A stretch of 38,960 bases of DNA. It comes from an uncultured Roseburia sp. (GTDB lineage: Bacteria > Bacillota > Clostridia > Lachnospirales > Lachnospiraceae). The notes below the pieces were generated by a model. The model was not told where the DNA came from, did no database searches, and saw only the letters and a list, made by a program, of their open reading frames with translations. Positions 8,230 to 15,250 of the stretch are shown one piece after another. The translations under genes and the position numbers were made by a program. Positions within the stretch are counted from its first letter, which is position 1. The number at the start of each line of letters is the position of its first letter. The stretch spans positions 1 through 38,960 of the forward strand of contig CANONN010000032.1 in NCBI GenBank assembly GCA_947567625.1. The letters are read 5' to 3'.

Positions 8230-10881
8230 TTATGCATGCACCCCTTCCGTCATACTGTCAACCGCTTCATTTACCGAATCAGTCAGTTTTATTAGAAACC
8301 TATCGATATCATCGCCGTTGTTAATATTGTTCTGCATACCGGACATATCTACCTTGATTTCAGCAGTCGTATATCGGTTGATAACTTCCTGCTCCGCTAT
8401 GTCGCGAAGGTATTTCAATTCCTCCCCGGTAATATCCATCGAATCTTTAATGGCACTGGTATTGTCTGCGATATTGCCAATATTCTCGCCAAGGCCGGAA
8501 TCATCCAGGGCGCCGTTCAAACCTTCCAGATAATCATCCTGGTTTGACTGATCATCGTCTGACTGATCATCCGTTTTGAACAAATCGGACAGGCTGAAAT
8601 TACTGGCTGCATCTTCTATCCCCTCTCCAAAAGAATAGCCCGCATCCCAAGCCTTGTCGTAATCAATGAACTCCTTTTGTTTCATATATTCAATCCATTC
8701 GGATTCATCTTTCACGTCCTGCCTTGCCTTCTCCAACATCGCATAAAAATTATCCAGACTCCCTGTAATATCAACGCTTACGCCTGGAATTTTATTCAAT
8801 AGCGTTTCGATGCCGCTTGCCAGGTTCCGAATATATCCGGCCACAATGATACACATATCCAAAAATGCAATTTTGATTGCGGCAATTGGATCATTGAACG
8901 CGTTACCAAAAAAATTCACAAATGTCGCGATCAAATTCCATACCGGGATGATAACTTTATTGGAAATATACGCTCCCAATAATGCAAAATATCCCATGAT
9001 AATTCCGGTCGCAGATACGGAAGTTCCAGCTATTTTATTCAATGCCGCTACTGCCACATAAAACAGGGCAATCAAGACGATAATAAGTAAAATAATCCAT
9101 GTAAGGGGGCAAGCCAACAAAGCGGCGTTTAGCCCACACTGCGCTGTCGTCTCTGCCACGGTGGCGTCAGTTGCCAACATTTGTGCAGCTGTTTTTACGG
9201 CCTCTGATATTGCTTGGATACCGTTAATCACCGCAACGATTCCCGCCACAACTAAATAAGCGCCTAAAGCCGCCACAATCCCATAAACAATAGGACTGAT
9301 AACCGACCAATTATCAGCGATAAAACCGCCGATCATCGCCGCCGCATCAAAAACATCCAACAGGATAGATGCGAGAATTGCTATCGCCATAATAACACCA
9401 TCCACCAAGGTCTGAAATTCTTCGCTATTGACGACTTCATTAATTTTTTGCAGAATAGGTTCAAATGCCTTCAGTGCAGTATTCTTGATTGACTGAACAG
9501 ACTGTCCGAAGGTCATCGGCATACTCTCGAATTTTGCATTCGTTTCATCGGCGGCATAGAACATTGAATTTTTGATTACCTCGGCAGTAATGACACCTTC
9601 CGAAGCAAGGTCTTTGATGTTACTTGCATCTATCCCCTGCACTTCCTGCAAATATCGTTGCATATCCTGAACAATCGCCGGTGTGTTCTCCATGATCACA
9701 CTCAGATCTTCCCCCTGCAGCCCGCCTGCCGCCATCGACTGCGTAATCTGCTGCATGACGGAATTCATACCCTGCTCAGAGGTTCCGGCATTTACAAACT
9801 GCTTATTTAAAAGTTCGGTAAAGCCTATCAATTCATCGTTGGAGCGAAACGCCTGCGGAGCCTGTATGCCCAAGGTGGAAACTGCGTCAATCGTCGCCGT
9901 ATACGATCCCCTTGCGGCCTGCGCAGAAGCAAATATCTTATCTTGCAGCTCCTCTACGCTTCCACCATCGTCGACAATTAAATCAAGCCGGGCCCTTGTC
10001 TGCACCATGCTATCTGATAATTCCAGAACTTTCGCCACTGATTCAGGCGTTATAAGGTCGGCGGCAAACTGCTTTATGGTCCCCAGCAGCGTACCGGCAT
10101 GTGAAACGCCCCCCTGAATATCCTGTTTGAATCTTCCCTGCTCGTCAACATTATCCCTAATGTAGCGTTCGGTTCCGCTGACCGTCTGTGATAATCTCAA
10201 ATAAGCCTCATTAGCAGCGGAAACATCCATATCCCTGACTGCCTGGTTCATCCTCTCCTGCTCCCGTACCGCCTGATTAAGCTGCGTCCGCAGCTGTTCT
10301 AATTCCATATTCGCCGTATCGGTCCCCATGTTCAGCGGATTGCTTTCTATTGCCAAAATCCGTTGCTGGATTCCCTGTAAGCGGTTCTGCATATTGCCCA
10401 TATCCACTAACATCTCCGGCGGAAATATATCCGTCTGGGACGCCCGGGCTGCTATCTGCGCCTGTGTGGCGCGCAGAGTATATAACATATTATTTGCGCT
10501 TTGAACTTCCTGTTCAAACCGGTTTATTCCCGATCCGGTAAACACTTCCAATCCATCCGTATGCCACTGGACCGGGACTTCGATTGGTCCGGGCGGTTCC
10601 ACCGGTACCGAAACCGGTTCCCCGCTTTCCCCCGCCACAGCGGGCGGCACAAGATCGGGCGCCGCCTGCTGATCTAAGGCTTCATTCATCGCATTGGCCG
10701 CAGCCGCTGTCTGGTTGATTTCCTCCCTGGCCGCTTCCATACTGCTGGTATCAATGCCCGCGTTCATGCTCTCCTGCATATCATACATGGCGGAAACCGC
10801 CAGGCCGACAGAGCAGATGATATTGTTGATTACCGCGCTGAATTGATCGTTTAGTTGGATTACCATCTGAATCGACGACAT
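8230..10881 (-). CDS. tail tape measure protein
   Basis: The longest tail gene sets tube length. The start is taken at the internal ATG at 10879-10881 (MSSIQMVIQLNDQ), preceded by AGGTGA with good spacing, giving 883 residues. An ATG 13 codons upstream lies inside the frameshifted chaperone extension and is unlikely. Residues about 130-230 are glutamine-rich coiled coil. Residues about 310-440 hold the tape-measure core (GFTELLNKQFVNAGTSEQGM, GLQGEDLSVIMENTPAIVQD), and hydrophobic segments (about 480-680) resemble membrane spans, as in other tape measures. By the usual rule of about 0.15 nm per residue the tail would be roughly 130 nm (inference). Confidence 0.92.
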   Translation of the reverse strand: MSSIQMVIQLNDQFSAVINNIICSVGLAVSAMYDMQESMNAGIDTSSMEAAREEINQTAAAANAMNEALDQQAAPDLVPPAVAGESGEPVSVPVEPPGPIEVPVQWHTDGLEVFTGSGINRFEQEVQSANNMLYTLRATQAQIAARASQTDIFPPEMLVDMGNMQNRLQGIQQRILAIESNPLNMGTDTANMELEQLRTQLNQAVREQERMNQAVRDMDVSAANEAYLRLSQTVSGTERYIRDNVDEQGRFKQDIQGGVSHAGTLLGTIKQFAADLITPESVAKVLELSDSMVQTRARLDLIVDDGGSVEELQDKIFASAQAARGSYTATIDAVSTLGIQAPQAFRSNDELIGFTELLNKQFVNAGTSEQGMNSVMQQITQSMAAGGLQGEDLSVIMENTPAIVQDMQRYLQEVQGIDASNIKDLASEGVITAEVIKNSMFYAADETNAKFESMPMTFGQSVQSIKNTALKAFEPILQKINEVVNSEEFQTLVDGVIMAIAILASILLDVFDAAAMIGGFIADNWSVISPIVYGIVAALGAYLVVAGIVAVINGIQAISEAVKTAAQMLATDATVAETTAQCGLNAALLACPLTWIILLIIVLIALFYVAVAALNKIAGTSVSATGIIMGYFALLGAYISNKVIIPVWNLIATFVNFFGNAFNDPIAAIKIAFLDMCIIVAGYIRNLASGIETLLNKIPGVSVDITGSLDNFYAMLEKARQDVKDESEWIEYMKQKEFIDYDKAWDAGYSFGEGIEDAASNFSLSDLFKTDDQSDDDQSNQDDYLEGLNGALDDSGLGENIGNIADNTSAIKDSMDITGEELKYLRDIAEQEVINRYTTAEIKVDMSGMQNNINNGDDIDRFLIKLTDSVNEAVDSMTEGVHA

Positions 10882-10897
10882 ACTATCACCTGCCTTC

Positions 10898-11517
10898 CTA
10901 TCGTTTCTTCCTGGCTCCATGTTTCATTTTTTCTTGGTTTTTCTTATCGTTTTCCGCCTTGATTTTGATTGCCGCGATGACAAACGCTTTTTCCTGTTCG
11001 TCCATTTTCAGGAAAACAGAAGGCAGAATATGTAGCTTGTGAAGGGCATAGTAGGCAAAATTTGCCTCGCCATCCCCCCCGTTAATTAGTTTTTTGCCGC
11101 TTCCACCTTATCGTCAAGGCTCTGGGTAAATCCCTGGTATTTTTGCATCCAAACTGTGAATTCCTGGTACTCGCCGGCATTATCCACCATGGCATACAAA
11201 AGGTCTTCCGGGGTTTTCACCCCGTAGGAATCCTGCAGTTTTGCATCATACAAATCCGGGTATACCGTCGACGCCACGATCATCTTTGCAACATAATCCG
11301 CGGCTTTCACTTTCGGCCGAAAGAGGTTGGGCTTTCCCTTGACCTGTACCTCGATGGTGCAGGAATCCCGCAGCTCTTCATTTTCTTTCGAGGTAATCGG
11401 CCGAAATTCCCATTCCAGTGGTTTCCCATTCTCATCCTGCAAGGTAACCGTCGGCGCATACTTCCCGTTCGGTTTCTTCACTTTGTTTGCTTTCATAAAT
11501 CTGCTGAATTCTGACAT
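10898..11517 (-). CDS. tape-measure chaperone, -1 frameshift product (XkdN plus extension)
   Basis: The long form of the tape-measure chaperone, like lambda gpGT. XkdN ends GCA AAA AAC TAA, and AAAAAAC at 11095-11089 is a classic -1 slippery heptamer directly before the stop. A slip gives CTA ATT AAC GGG and an open frame of 63 more codons to the TAG at 10898-10900, for a product of 206 residues. The extension is clearly protein-like (FAYYALHKLHILPSVFLKMD, EQEKAFVIAAIKIKAENDKK) and ends strongly basic. It has no start codon of its own near its beginning, so gene callers miss it. Its 3' end stops 16 bases before the preferred tape-measure start. The rate of slipping cannot be read from sequence. 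Confidence 0.82.
11086..11517 (-). CDS. xkdN: XkdN-like tape-measure chaperone (short form)
   Basis: A 143-residue phage_TAC_3/XkdN-family protein, the short form of the chaperone that keeps the tape measure soluble while the tube polymerises on it. The core (WEFRPITSKENEELRDSCTI, KVKAADYVAKMIVASTVYP, YGVKTPEDLLYAMVDNAGEY) is characteristic. AGGAGA lies upstream of the ATG, 20 bases after the tube gene. It ends AAKN with the slippery site over the last two codons. Confidence 0.88.
   Translation of the reverse strand: MSEFSRFMKANKVKKPNGKYAPTVTLQDENGKPLEWEFRPITSKENEELRDSCTIEVQVKGKPNLFRPKVKAADYVAKMIVASTVYPDLYDAKLQDSYGVKTPEDLLYAMVDNAGEYQEFTVWMQKYQGFTQSLDDKVEAAKN
11089..11095 (-). promoter_or_regulatory. 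-1 frameshift slippery site
   Basis: A-AAA-AAC in the xkdN frame, with TAA as the next codon. A run of seven G (11074-11080) lies just downstream in the transcript and may take part in a stimulating structure. Confidence 0.8.
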
Positions 11518-11537
11518 TTTTTTCTCTCCTTTTCTTC

Positions 11538-12020
11538 TTAATTTGCTACAAACCCATCGAGTTCACGGAAGCCTTCCGGCATATCCCACTCTTCAAATGT
11601 GCCGGAAAGCTCCTCCTCCAACAGCTCTTCTCCTGCCTGGAACTTTGCAAGTGTGAACGTATCACAGAGGCATCCCCTGTGGATAATCGTCTGTCTTCCG
11701 GCATCGCTGGTGGGGTCTTCGTTGCTGACCTGTATCTCAAAATACGTCATTTTCCCTGTTTTCTGGTACCGGTTCGCCATCTCACGGAATATCGACTGGT
11801 TATAATGCGCGGTACCGCTCCACGTCCCTTTCCCGCCGGCAGCTTTGTGCCCCATTCCGACTTTTCCCAAAATCGGAACATCTTTGATGGTTGCTTCCCA
11901 TTTGCTCTCAAAATCGGTAAGGCTCATAAAATTATACCGTCTCTTCCCGATCGTGATAAAACATTCTGCAAGGCTGCCGTATACGGCGTCCTTTGCGTTC
12001 ATCGTTACATTCTGGCTCAT
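11538..12020 (-). CDS. xkdM: tail tube protein (XkdM-like)
   Basis: A 160-residue XkdM-family inner tube protein. It has the family pattern MNAKDAVYGSLAECFITIGK, then NFMSLTDFESKWEATIKDVP, a glycine-rich loop (GHKAAGGKGTWSGTAHY) and the ending SGTFEEWDMPEGFRELDGF. It stacks as hexameric rings inside the sheath and is driven into the target cell on contraction. The order sheath-tube-chaperone-tape measure and the AGAGGTGA ribosome site are standard for contractile tails. Confidence 0.92.
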   Translation of the reverse strand: MSQNVTMNAKDAVYGSLAECFITIGKRRYNFMSLTDFESKWEATIKDVPILGKVGMGHKAAGGKGTWSGTAHYNQSIFREMANRYQKTGKMTYFEIQVSNEDPTSDAGRQTIIHRGCLCDTFTLAKFQAGEELLEEELSGTFEEWDMPEGFRELDGFVAN

Positions 12021-12037
12021 TCCTCTTCACCTCTTTC

Positions 12038-13345
12038 CTATGATACTGTGACTGTCATGTACAATTTGCCCATTGCGTTTACTACCGTTACAACGTCCCG
12101 GACAACCACCGCCTTCTTGGTGTTTCCCGGTTCCACCGTCACTTCACTGTCGGAAAAATCTTCAATTGCCCGGATTCTTTCCAACTCCCTGTGATGCGCT
12201 ACAATGTCCGACCAGAGAGAAATTCTCCCGGCTGCGTCATTGGGGACAGCGCCCATGTACTTTGTGCAGAACAGCACCGCGATATCATTGCCGATCTGGT
12301 CAATCACACGGACCGTCTGGTTATCCTTAAAAATATCGCCCTGGGTATCGCTCACCGTCACCATGGTATTGATATCTTCGAGCACCCTGATATCCGCATT
12401 GACGCGGTGCAATACAAACTCGCCGCTCTTTACAGACTGTTCCAGCTCGCTCTGCTTATAATTCGCCTCGACCGCAAAGGAACCGTCATACAATTTATTC
12501 TGGCAGGATTTATTGACCTCGCATCCCGCCTGCGCGCCGGTCACCCAATAGACAAGGCTCGCTTCGCTGGCCCCCTCGTCCAGCGTTTTATTTTTGACGC
12601 TGATAACGCCCATAGAGTCAACCGCCGCCCGGTACAGCACCACCTGGAACTTGATGCCCATTTCATCCCGCATCCGCTTATTGAAAGCGGCATACAGCTT
12701 CTTGGTCGTATCATCCGTCACAACGGCTCCCATGGCGTTATAGGTATACGGTTCTATCTTGTCCAAATAAGCCTGATGCGCATTTCCGTCAACCGTCCCG
12801 TTTGTACCGCCCGTCAGAGGGGATGCCGCCATAACCGTAAGCTCGGTATCCGCCTTAAAAGTCACATAGTCATTTGCCACCAGCTCCGCCGCGCCCGCAA
12901 CCGTCTGTAAATCCACCCTGGCTGTCCCAAGGTAAGTCGATACGTCAAACCGTGTCGCGTCATCTGCGTTCGCCCCAACGGCAACTTTCAGGTCATTCCC
13001 GCGGATACCGCTATAGAGGGCCGTTGCCAGCTCATTTGCCGCCTGCTTGCCGCCTCCGTTCAAACGGTAGGCGTAGAGTGTTCTCGCCCCCATAAATAAA
13101 TCCCTGAGCCCTTTGAGTTTGGGGCTGTCAAACGCATAGCCAAAAAGCTTCAGACTGTTCTTTTGGAAGTCCTCGCTCGACACTTCAAAGACTTCCTCCT
13201 CCCTGCCCCAGTCCAGTTCCAATGGCATCGTCGCAATCCCCCTGTCAGACAAGGATGCAGAAGCGGATGCCGCCGATACAAAATTGATATACGCGCCCGG
13301 AAGCGCCTTATTTTCCGCAGTAAAACTGCCGCCGCCTAAAGACAT
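12038..13345 (-). CDS. xkdK: contractile tail sheath protein (XkdK-like)
   Basis: A 435-residue XkdK-family sheath. The N-terminal handshake arm (GGGSFTAENKALPGAYINFV, RGIATMPLELDWG), the inserted outer domain (about 90-190) and the conserved C-terminal part (VLEDINTMVT, DIFKDNQTVRVIDQIGNDIA, LWSDIVAHHRELE) are all present. The gene looks intact, so a contractile tail is expected. This is what separates the island from F-type tailocins, which have no sheath. GGAAGGTGA precedes the ATG, and the gap to the upstream YqzN/YkzM-type gene is one base. Confidence 0.95.
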   Translation of the reverse strand: MSLGGGSFTAENKALPGAYINFVSAASASASLSDRGIATMPLELDWGREEEVFEVSSEDFQKNSLKLFGYAFDSPKLKGLRDLFMGARTLYAYRLNGGGKQAANELATALYSGIRGNDLKVAVGANADDATRFDVSTYLGTARVDLQTVAGAAELVANDYVTFKADTELTVMAASPLTGGTNGTVDGNAHQAYLDKIEPYTYNAMGAVVTDDTTKKLYAAFNKRMRDEMGIKFQVVLYRAAVDSMGVISVKNKTLDEGASEASLVYWVTGAQAGCEVNKSCQNKLYDGSFAVEANYKQSELEQSVKSGEFVLHRVNADIRVLEDINTMVTVSDTQGDIFKDNQTVRVIDQIGNDIAVLFCTKYMGAVPNDAAGRISLWSDIVAHHRELERIRAIEDFSDSEVTVEPGNTKKAVVVRDVVTVVNAMGKLYMTVTVS

Positions 13346-13346
13346 A

Positions 13347-13562
13347 TTATTTCACCTTCCCTTTCTTATATTTTTCAATCATGCTGTCAACTGTTTCAAA
13401 GGTATAGCTTGTCCCCTCCTCCAGAAGGGCGCTTACCAGATCTCTTTCCTTACGGTACTTTTCAGAAGCCGTGATCTGCTCTTTGCTAAAAAGCCTCTTT
13501 TTCGTTTTACCGTCTGCATCTGTGTGGTTTTCCTGCTTTCTTTCTGCCGCCACCTCATTCAC
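13347..13562 (-). CDS. YqzN/YkzM-domain small protein upstream of sheath
   Basis: A 71-residue charged protein: a disordered N-terminus (about 1-22) and a helical unit (KEQITASEKYRKERDLVSAL, TFETVDSMIEKYKKGKVK). The unit matches the YqzN/YkzM domain found just before the sheath gene in PBSX and skin-element phages. Role unknown; position suggests a helper of sheath or tail-end assembly. It overlaps the end of the tail terminator gene by 8 bases and precedes the sheath by one base. Confidence 0.7.
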   Translation of the reverse strand: MNEVAAERKQENHTDADGKTKKRLFSKEQITASEKYRKERDLVSALLEEGTSYTFETVDSMIEKYKKGKVK

Positions 13563-13989
13563 CTTCTTTCATTTTAATACTTGATTCCATCTCATCCATG
13601 GGCGTCTGATCTTTTGGCCTATAAACAAAACCGTCATAGTTCACAAAGAAATCCAAAACACCCTCTTTCTTTTCATACCTCATCTTTGTCCCCCGAATTG
13701 GCCTATCTTCACCGTCTGTTCTGACATATTCCAGGCTCCGCCACATCCGTTCCGCCACACTGTTACATTCCCGTTGCATTTCCTCTGTTTTGGGAAAATA
13801 CCGGATGCGAAACTGTGACTTTCGGGCATAGCGATTTCCAAGAAACCGTTCGCAGGATGAATTTTGGCAAGAGATCAAAAAACAAGGTTTTTGCAAATCC
13901 TGCCCCCCGTCTTCCATATAGATGTTACAGATATTGCCAAATTCATCATTCAGAGCAGCACTGATTGCCTCGATTATGGAATTTATCAT
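13555..13989 (-). CDS. phage tail terminator-like protein (DUF6838 type)
   Basis: About 144 residues, starting MINSIIEAISAALNDEFG. The start chosen is the ATG at 13987-13989: it has GGAGGG nine bases upstream and overlaps the stop of the preceding tiny ORF (ATGA). An in-frame ATG at 13998 sits directly against GGAGGG and is too close. The body (CFLISCQNSSCERFLGNRYA, QFRIRYFPKTEEMQRECN, MRYEKKEGVLDFFVNYD) fits the small tail terminator/completion proteins that cap the tube and sheath at the head-proximal end. In a headless particle this is where the tail is closed off. It is the first full-size gene of the operon. Confidence 0.75.
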   Translation of the reverse strand: MINSIIEAISAALNDEFGNICNIYMEDGGQDLQKPCFLISCQNSSCERFLGNRYARKSQFRIRYFPKTEEMQRECNSVAERMWRSLEYVRTDGEDRPIRGTKMRYEKKEGVLDFFVNYDGFVYRPKDQTPMDEMESSIKMKEGE

Positions 13990-14072
13990 TTCAGGCATCC
14001 CTCCAAATTCGTTTTAATCTTGTTTTCCGCTATATAGACTTTAAATCTTTTCTCTGTTTTCCTGCATCTCAT
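13986..14072 (-). CDS. 28-residue leader ORF, translationally coupled to tail terminator
   Basis: ATG at 14070-14072 and TGA at 13986-13988 give a 28-residue basic peptide (MRCRKTEKRFKVYIAENK, ending LEGCLK). Its TGA overlaps the ATG of the tail terminator as ATGA, the same coupling seen at four other junctions of this operon, and a GGATGG motif lies upstream. It is too short to assign. It may be a real tail-associated peptide or a leader that sets translation of the operon. Confidence 0.45.
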   Translation of the reverse strand: MRCRKTEKRFKVYIAENKIKTNLEGCLK

Positions 14073-14160
14073 TACCATCCTTTCCTCATTATTAAGCTCT
14101 TTTATTATCTGGAAATGAATAGAGCTTTTTTAAGTTACTTGGTAAAATTCCGTCTCGTTT

Positions 14161-14176
14161 TTACGAGCACTCGTAA
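14161..14176. promoter_or_regulatory. operator O1 (perfect palindrome)
   Basis: TTACGAGCACTCGTAA: perfect 7-base arms around CA. It lies just after the tail promoter -10 box, over the expected first transcribed bases (about +5 to +20), where a bound repressor would block transcription. Confidence 0.8.
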
Positions 14177-14187
14177 CTTATGTTTGC

Positions 14188-14216
14188 ATTATATACGAGC
14201 AATCGTGCGATGTCAA
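14188..14216 (-). promoter_or_regulatory. tailocin operon promoter (full sigma-A consensus)
   Basis: On the minus strand TTGACA (14216-14211), 17 bases, TATAAT (14193-14188): both boxes and the spacing are at consensus. Transcription should start near 14181, leaving a leader of about 110 bases before the 28-residue ORF. Such a strong promoter needs tight repression, which the O1 and O2 positions can give. Confidence 0.9.
14193..14208. promoter_or_regulatory. operator O2 (degenerate, inside tail promoter spacer)
   Basis: ATACGAGCAATCGTGC matches 12 of 16 positions of O1 and starts exactly 32 bp from it. It fills the spacer between the -35 and -10 boxes of the tail promoter. Confidence 0.7.
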
Positions 14217-14224
14217 CTCTTTTT

Positions 14225-14240
14225 TTACGAGTTCTTGTAA
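14225..14240. promoter_or_regulatory. operator O3 (near-perfect palindrome)
   Basis: TTACGAGTTCTTGTAA: arms as in O1 with one change, starting exactly 32 bp from O2. It lies 8 bp behind the tail -35 box and 7 bp behind the repressor -35 box, so it may tune both promoters. Confidence 0.75.
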
Positions 14241-14247
14241 TTTTTTA

Positions 14248-14276
14248 TTGATTTGCCCGCAGTTCCATGGTAAAAT
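14248..14276 (+). promoter_or_regulatory. repressor promoter
   Basis: TTGATT (14248-14253), 17 bases, TAAAAT (14271-14276). The repressor start codon is 22 bases further on, after AGGAGG (14287-14292). Confidence 0.75.
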
Positions 14277-14298
14277 TAGTGCAACGAGGAGGTGGATT

Positions 14299-15063
14299 AT
14301 GGATTTTTTAGAAAAATTGGATTTTCTCATGGATAAGTTCGGTCTTACCAAAACATCCTTATCGAAAAAAAGCGACATACCCTATACCACGATTGACGCA
14401 TGGTATAAAAAGGGATATGAAGGATTAAAACTCACTACCTTAAGAAAACTGGCGCAATATTTCAATACAACCTTAGATTACTGGTTTTTAGATGAAGTGA
14501 CCGACCCCAATTATGGAAAGACATCTGGTTTCAAAGTAGAATATAACGAAATGGAGCACATCAAAAAATACCGGTTTATCTCCTCTCATTCCCCGGACGC
14601 GGCAAGTGTAGTCGATCTGGTACTTAATCGGGAATATACTATCGTGCAGCAGATGCAGGGAAAAGAGAAACGAATCAAAGAGCTGGAAAAGGAACTGATT
14701 CCAAAACGCATACTTGCCTATTACGGCAAGATTGCCGCCGCCGGAACCAGTGTCGAATTTTCAGATATGATTGCAGGAACACAAGAATATCTTCTGACTT
14801 CTGAGAGCGAACGCGCTGATTATACGATAGGCGTTAATGGTGATTCCATGGAACCGACTTACAGCGACGGGGATATTGTATATGTAAAAAAAGAAACCCA
14901 TTTGACTACGGGTGATATTGGCATTTTTCAGAAACATAACGGGATTTATATAAAAGAAGTGGGAGAAAATGTTCTCTTATCTCATAATCCTAAATACAAG
15001 CCCATAAAAAATGACGGGGATATCATCTGCTTAGGAAAAGTATTAGGGAAAGTTGAGGAATGA
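14299..15063 (+). CDS. LexA/CI-like self-cleaving repressor (HTH + S24 peptidase)
   Basis: The start is ATG at 14299-14301, with AGGAGG six bases upstream; the longer frame from 14248 has no ribosome site. Of 254 residues, 1-65 are an HTH_XRE DNA-binding domain (GLTKTSLSKKSDIPYTTIDA, LRKLAQYFNTTLDYW). Residues about 75-140 are a linker with coiled coil, and residues 140-254 are an S24/LexA peptidase. Self-cleavage parts are all visible: an Ala-Gly bond in KIAAAGTS (A148-G149), nucleophile S183 in NGDSMEPTYSDGD, and general base K219 in GIYIKEV. It is divergent from the tail operon and very probably binds the three palindromes between them. DNA damage with active RecA should make it cut itself and release the operon (known for the family, inferred here). 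Confidence 0.92.
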   Translation: MDFLEKLDFLMDKFGLTKTSLSKKSDIPYTTIDAWYKKGYEGLKLTTLRKLAQYFNTTLDYWFLDEVTDPNYGKTSGFKVEYNEMEHIKKYRFISSHSPDAASVVDLVLNREYTIVQQMQGKEKRIKELEKELIPKRILAYYGKIAAAGTSVEFSDMIAGTQEYLLTSESERADYTIGVNGDSMEPTYSDGDIVYVKKETHLTTGDIGIFQKHNGIYIKEVGENVLLSHNPKYKPIKNDGDIICLGKVLGKVEE

Positions 15064-15120
15064 ACCGGGCGGATTTGGGACTTTAACTCATTAGAGACGT
15101 ACACCGCCAGGCGCACAAGG

Positions 15121-15161
15121 AAACCGCCCTGGTGTTGTCGGCACCGGAGCGGTTTATTTTT
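15121..15161 (+). terminator. terminator of the repressor gene
   Basis: AAACCGCCCTGGTG pairs with CACCGGAGCGGTTT around a loop near 15135-15141, followed by ATTTTTTA. The remaining 90 bases to the metF stop hold only a 16-bp inverted repeat (CGATATG-GA-CATATCG, 15165-15180) without a T run; no att site or integrase remnant is visible. Confidence 0.8.
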
Positions 15162-15250
15162 ACTCGATATGGACATATCGCTTGGCCCGGCGATACGATA
15201 ACCGCTGGGGCAGTTAAAATATATCATTTATTGGTCGTCTCCGAAACGAG

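Larger units (their letters stand above)
619..15161. mobile_element. R-type tailocin island (headless contractile phage tail, diffocin-like)
   Basis: Fourteen tail and lysis genes plus a very small leader ORF form one minus-strand operon, faced by a divergent S24-type repressor. All parts of a contractile tail and a release cassette are present: terminator, sheath, tube, frameshifted chaperone, tape measure, hub, spike/baseplate, fibre, holin and amidase. No terminase, portal, capsid, protease, head-tail connector, replication or integrase gene is seen, and tRNA-Val and metF sit directly outside. Gene order is that of Bacillus PBSX xkd genes and C. difficile diffocins. Most gene pairs abut or overlap by 4 bases (ATGA), so the operon looks intact and under selection. 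Confidence 0.88.

Noticed and set aside
619-14072. Defective prophage with decayed head genes
   Set aside because: No fragments or pseudogenes of head genes are visible, all tail genes are intact and tightly coupled, and the operon begins directly with the tail terminator.
15064-15250. attR copy of the tRNA-Val 3' end
   Set aside because: The stretch GGGTTCGAGCCCC and its flanks do not occur here in either orientation.
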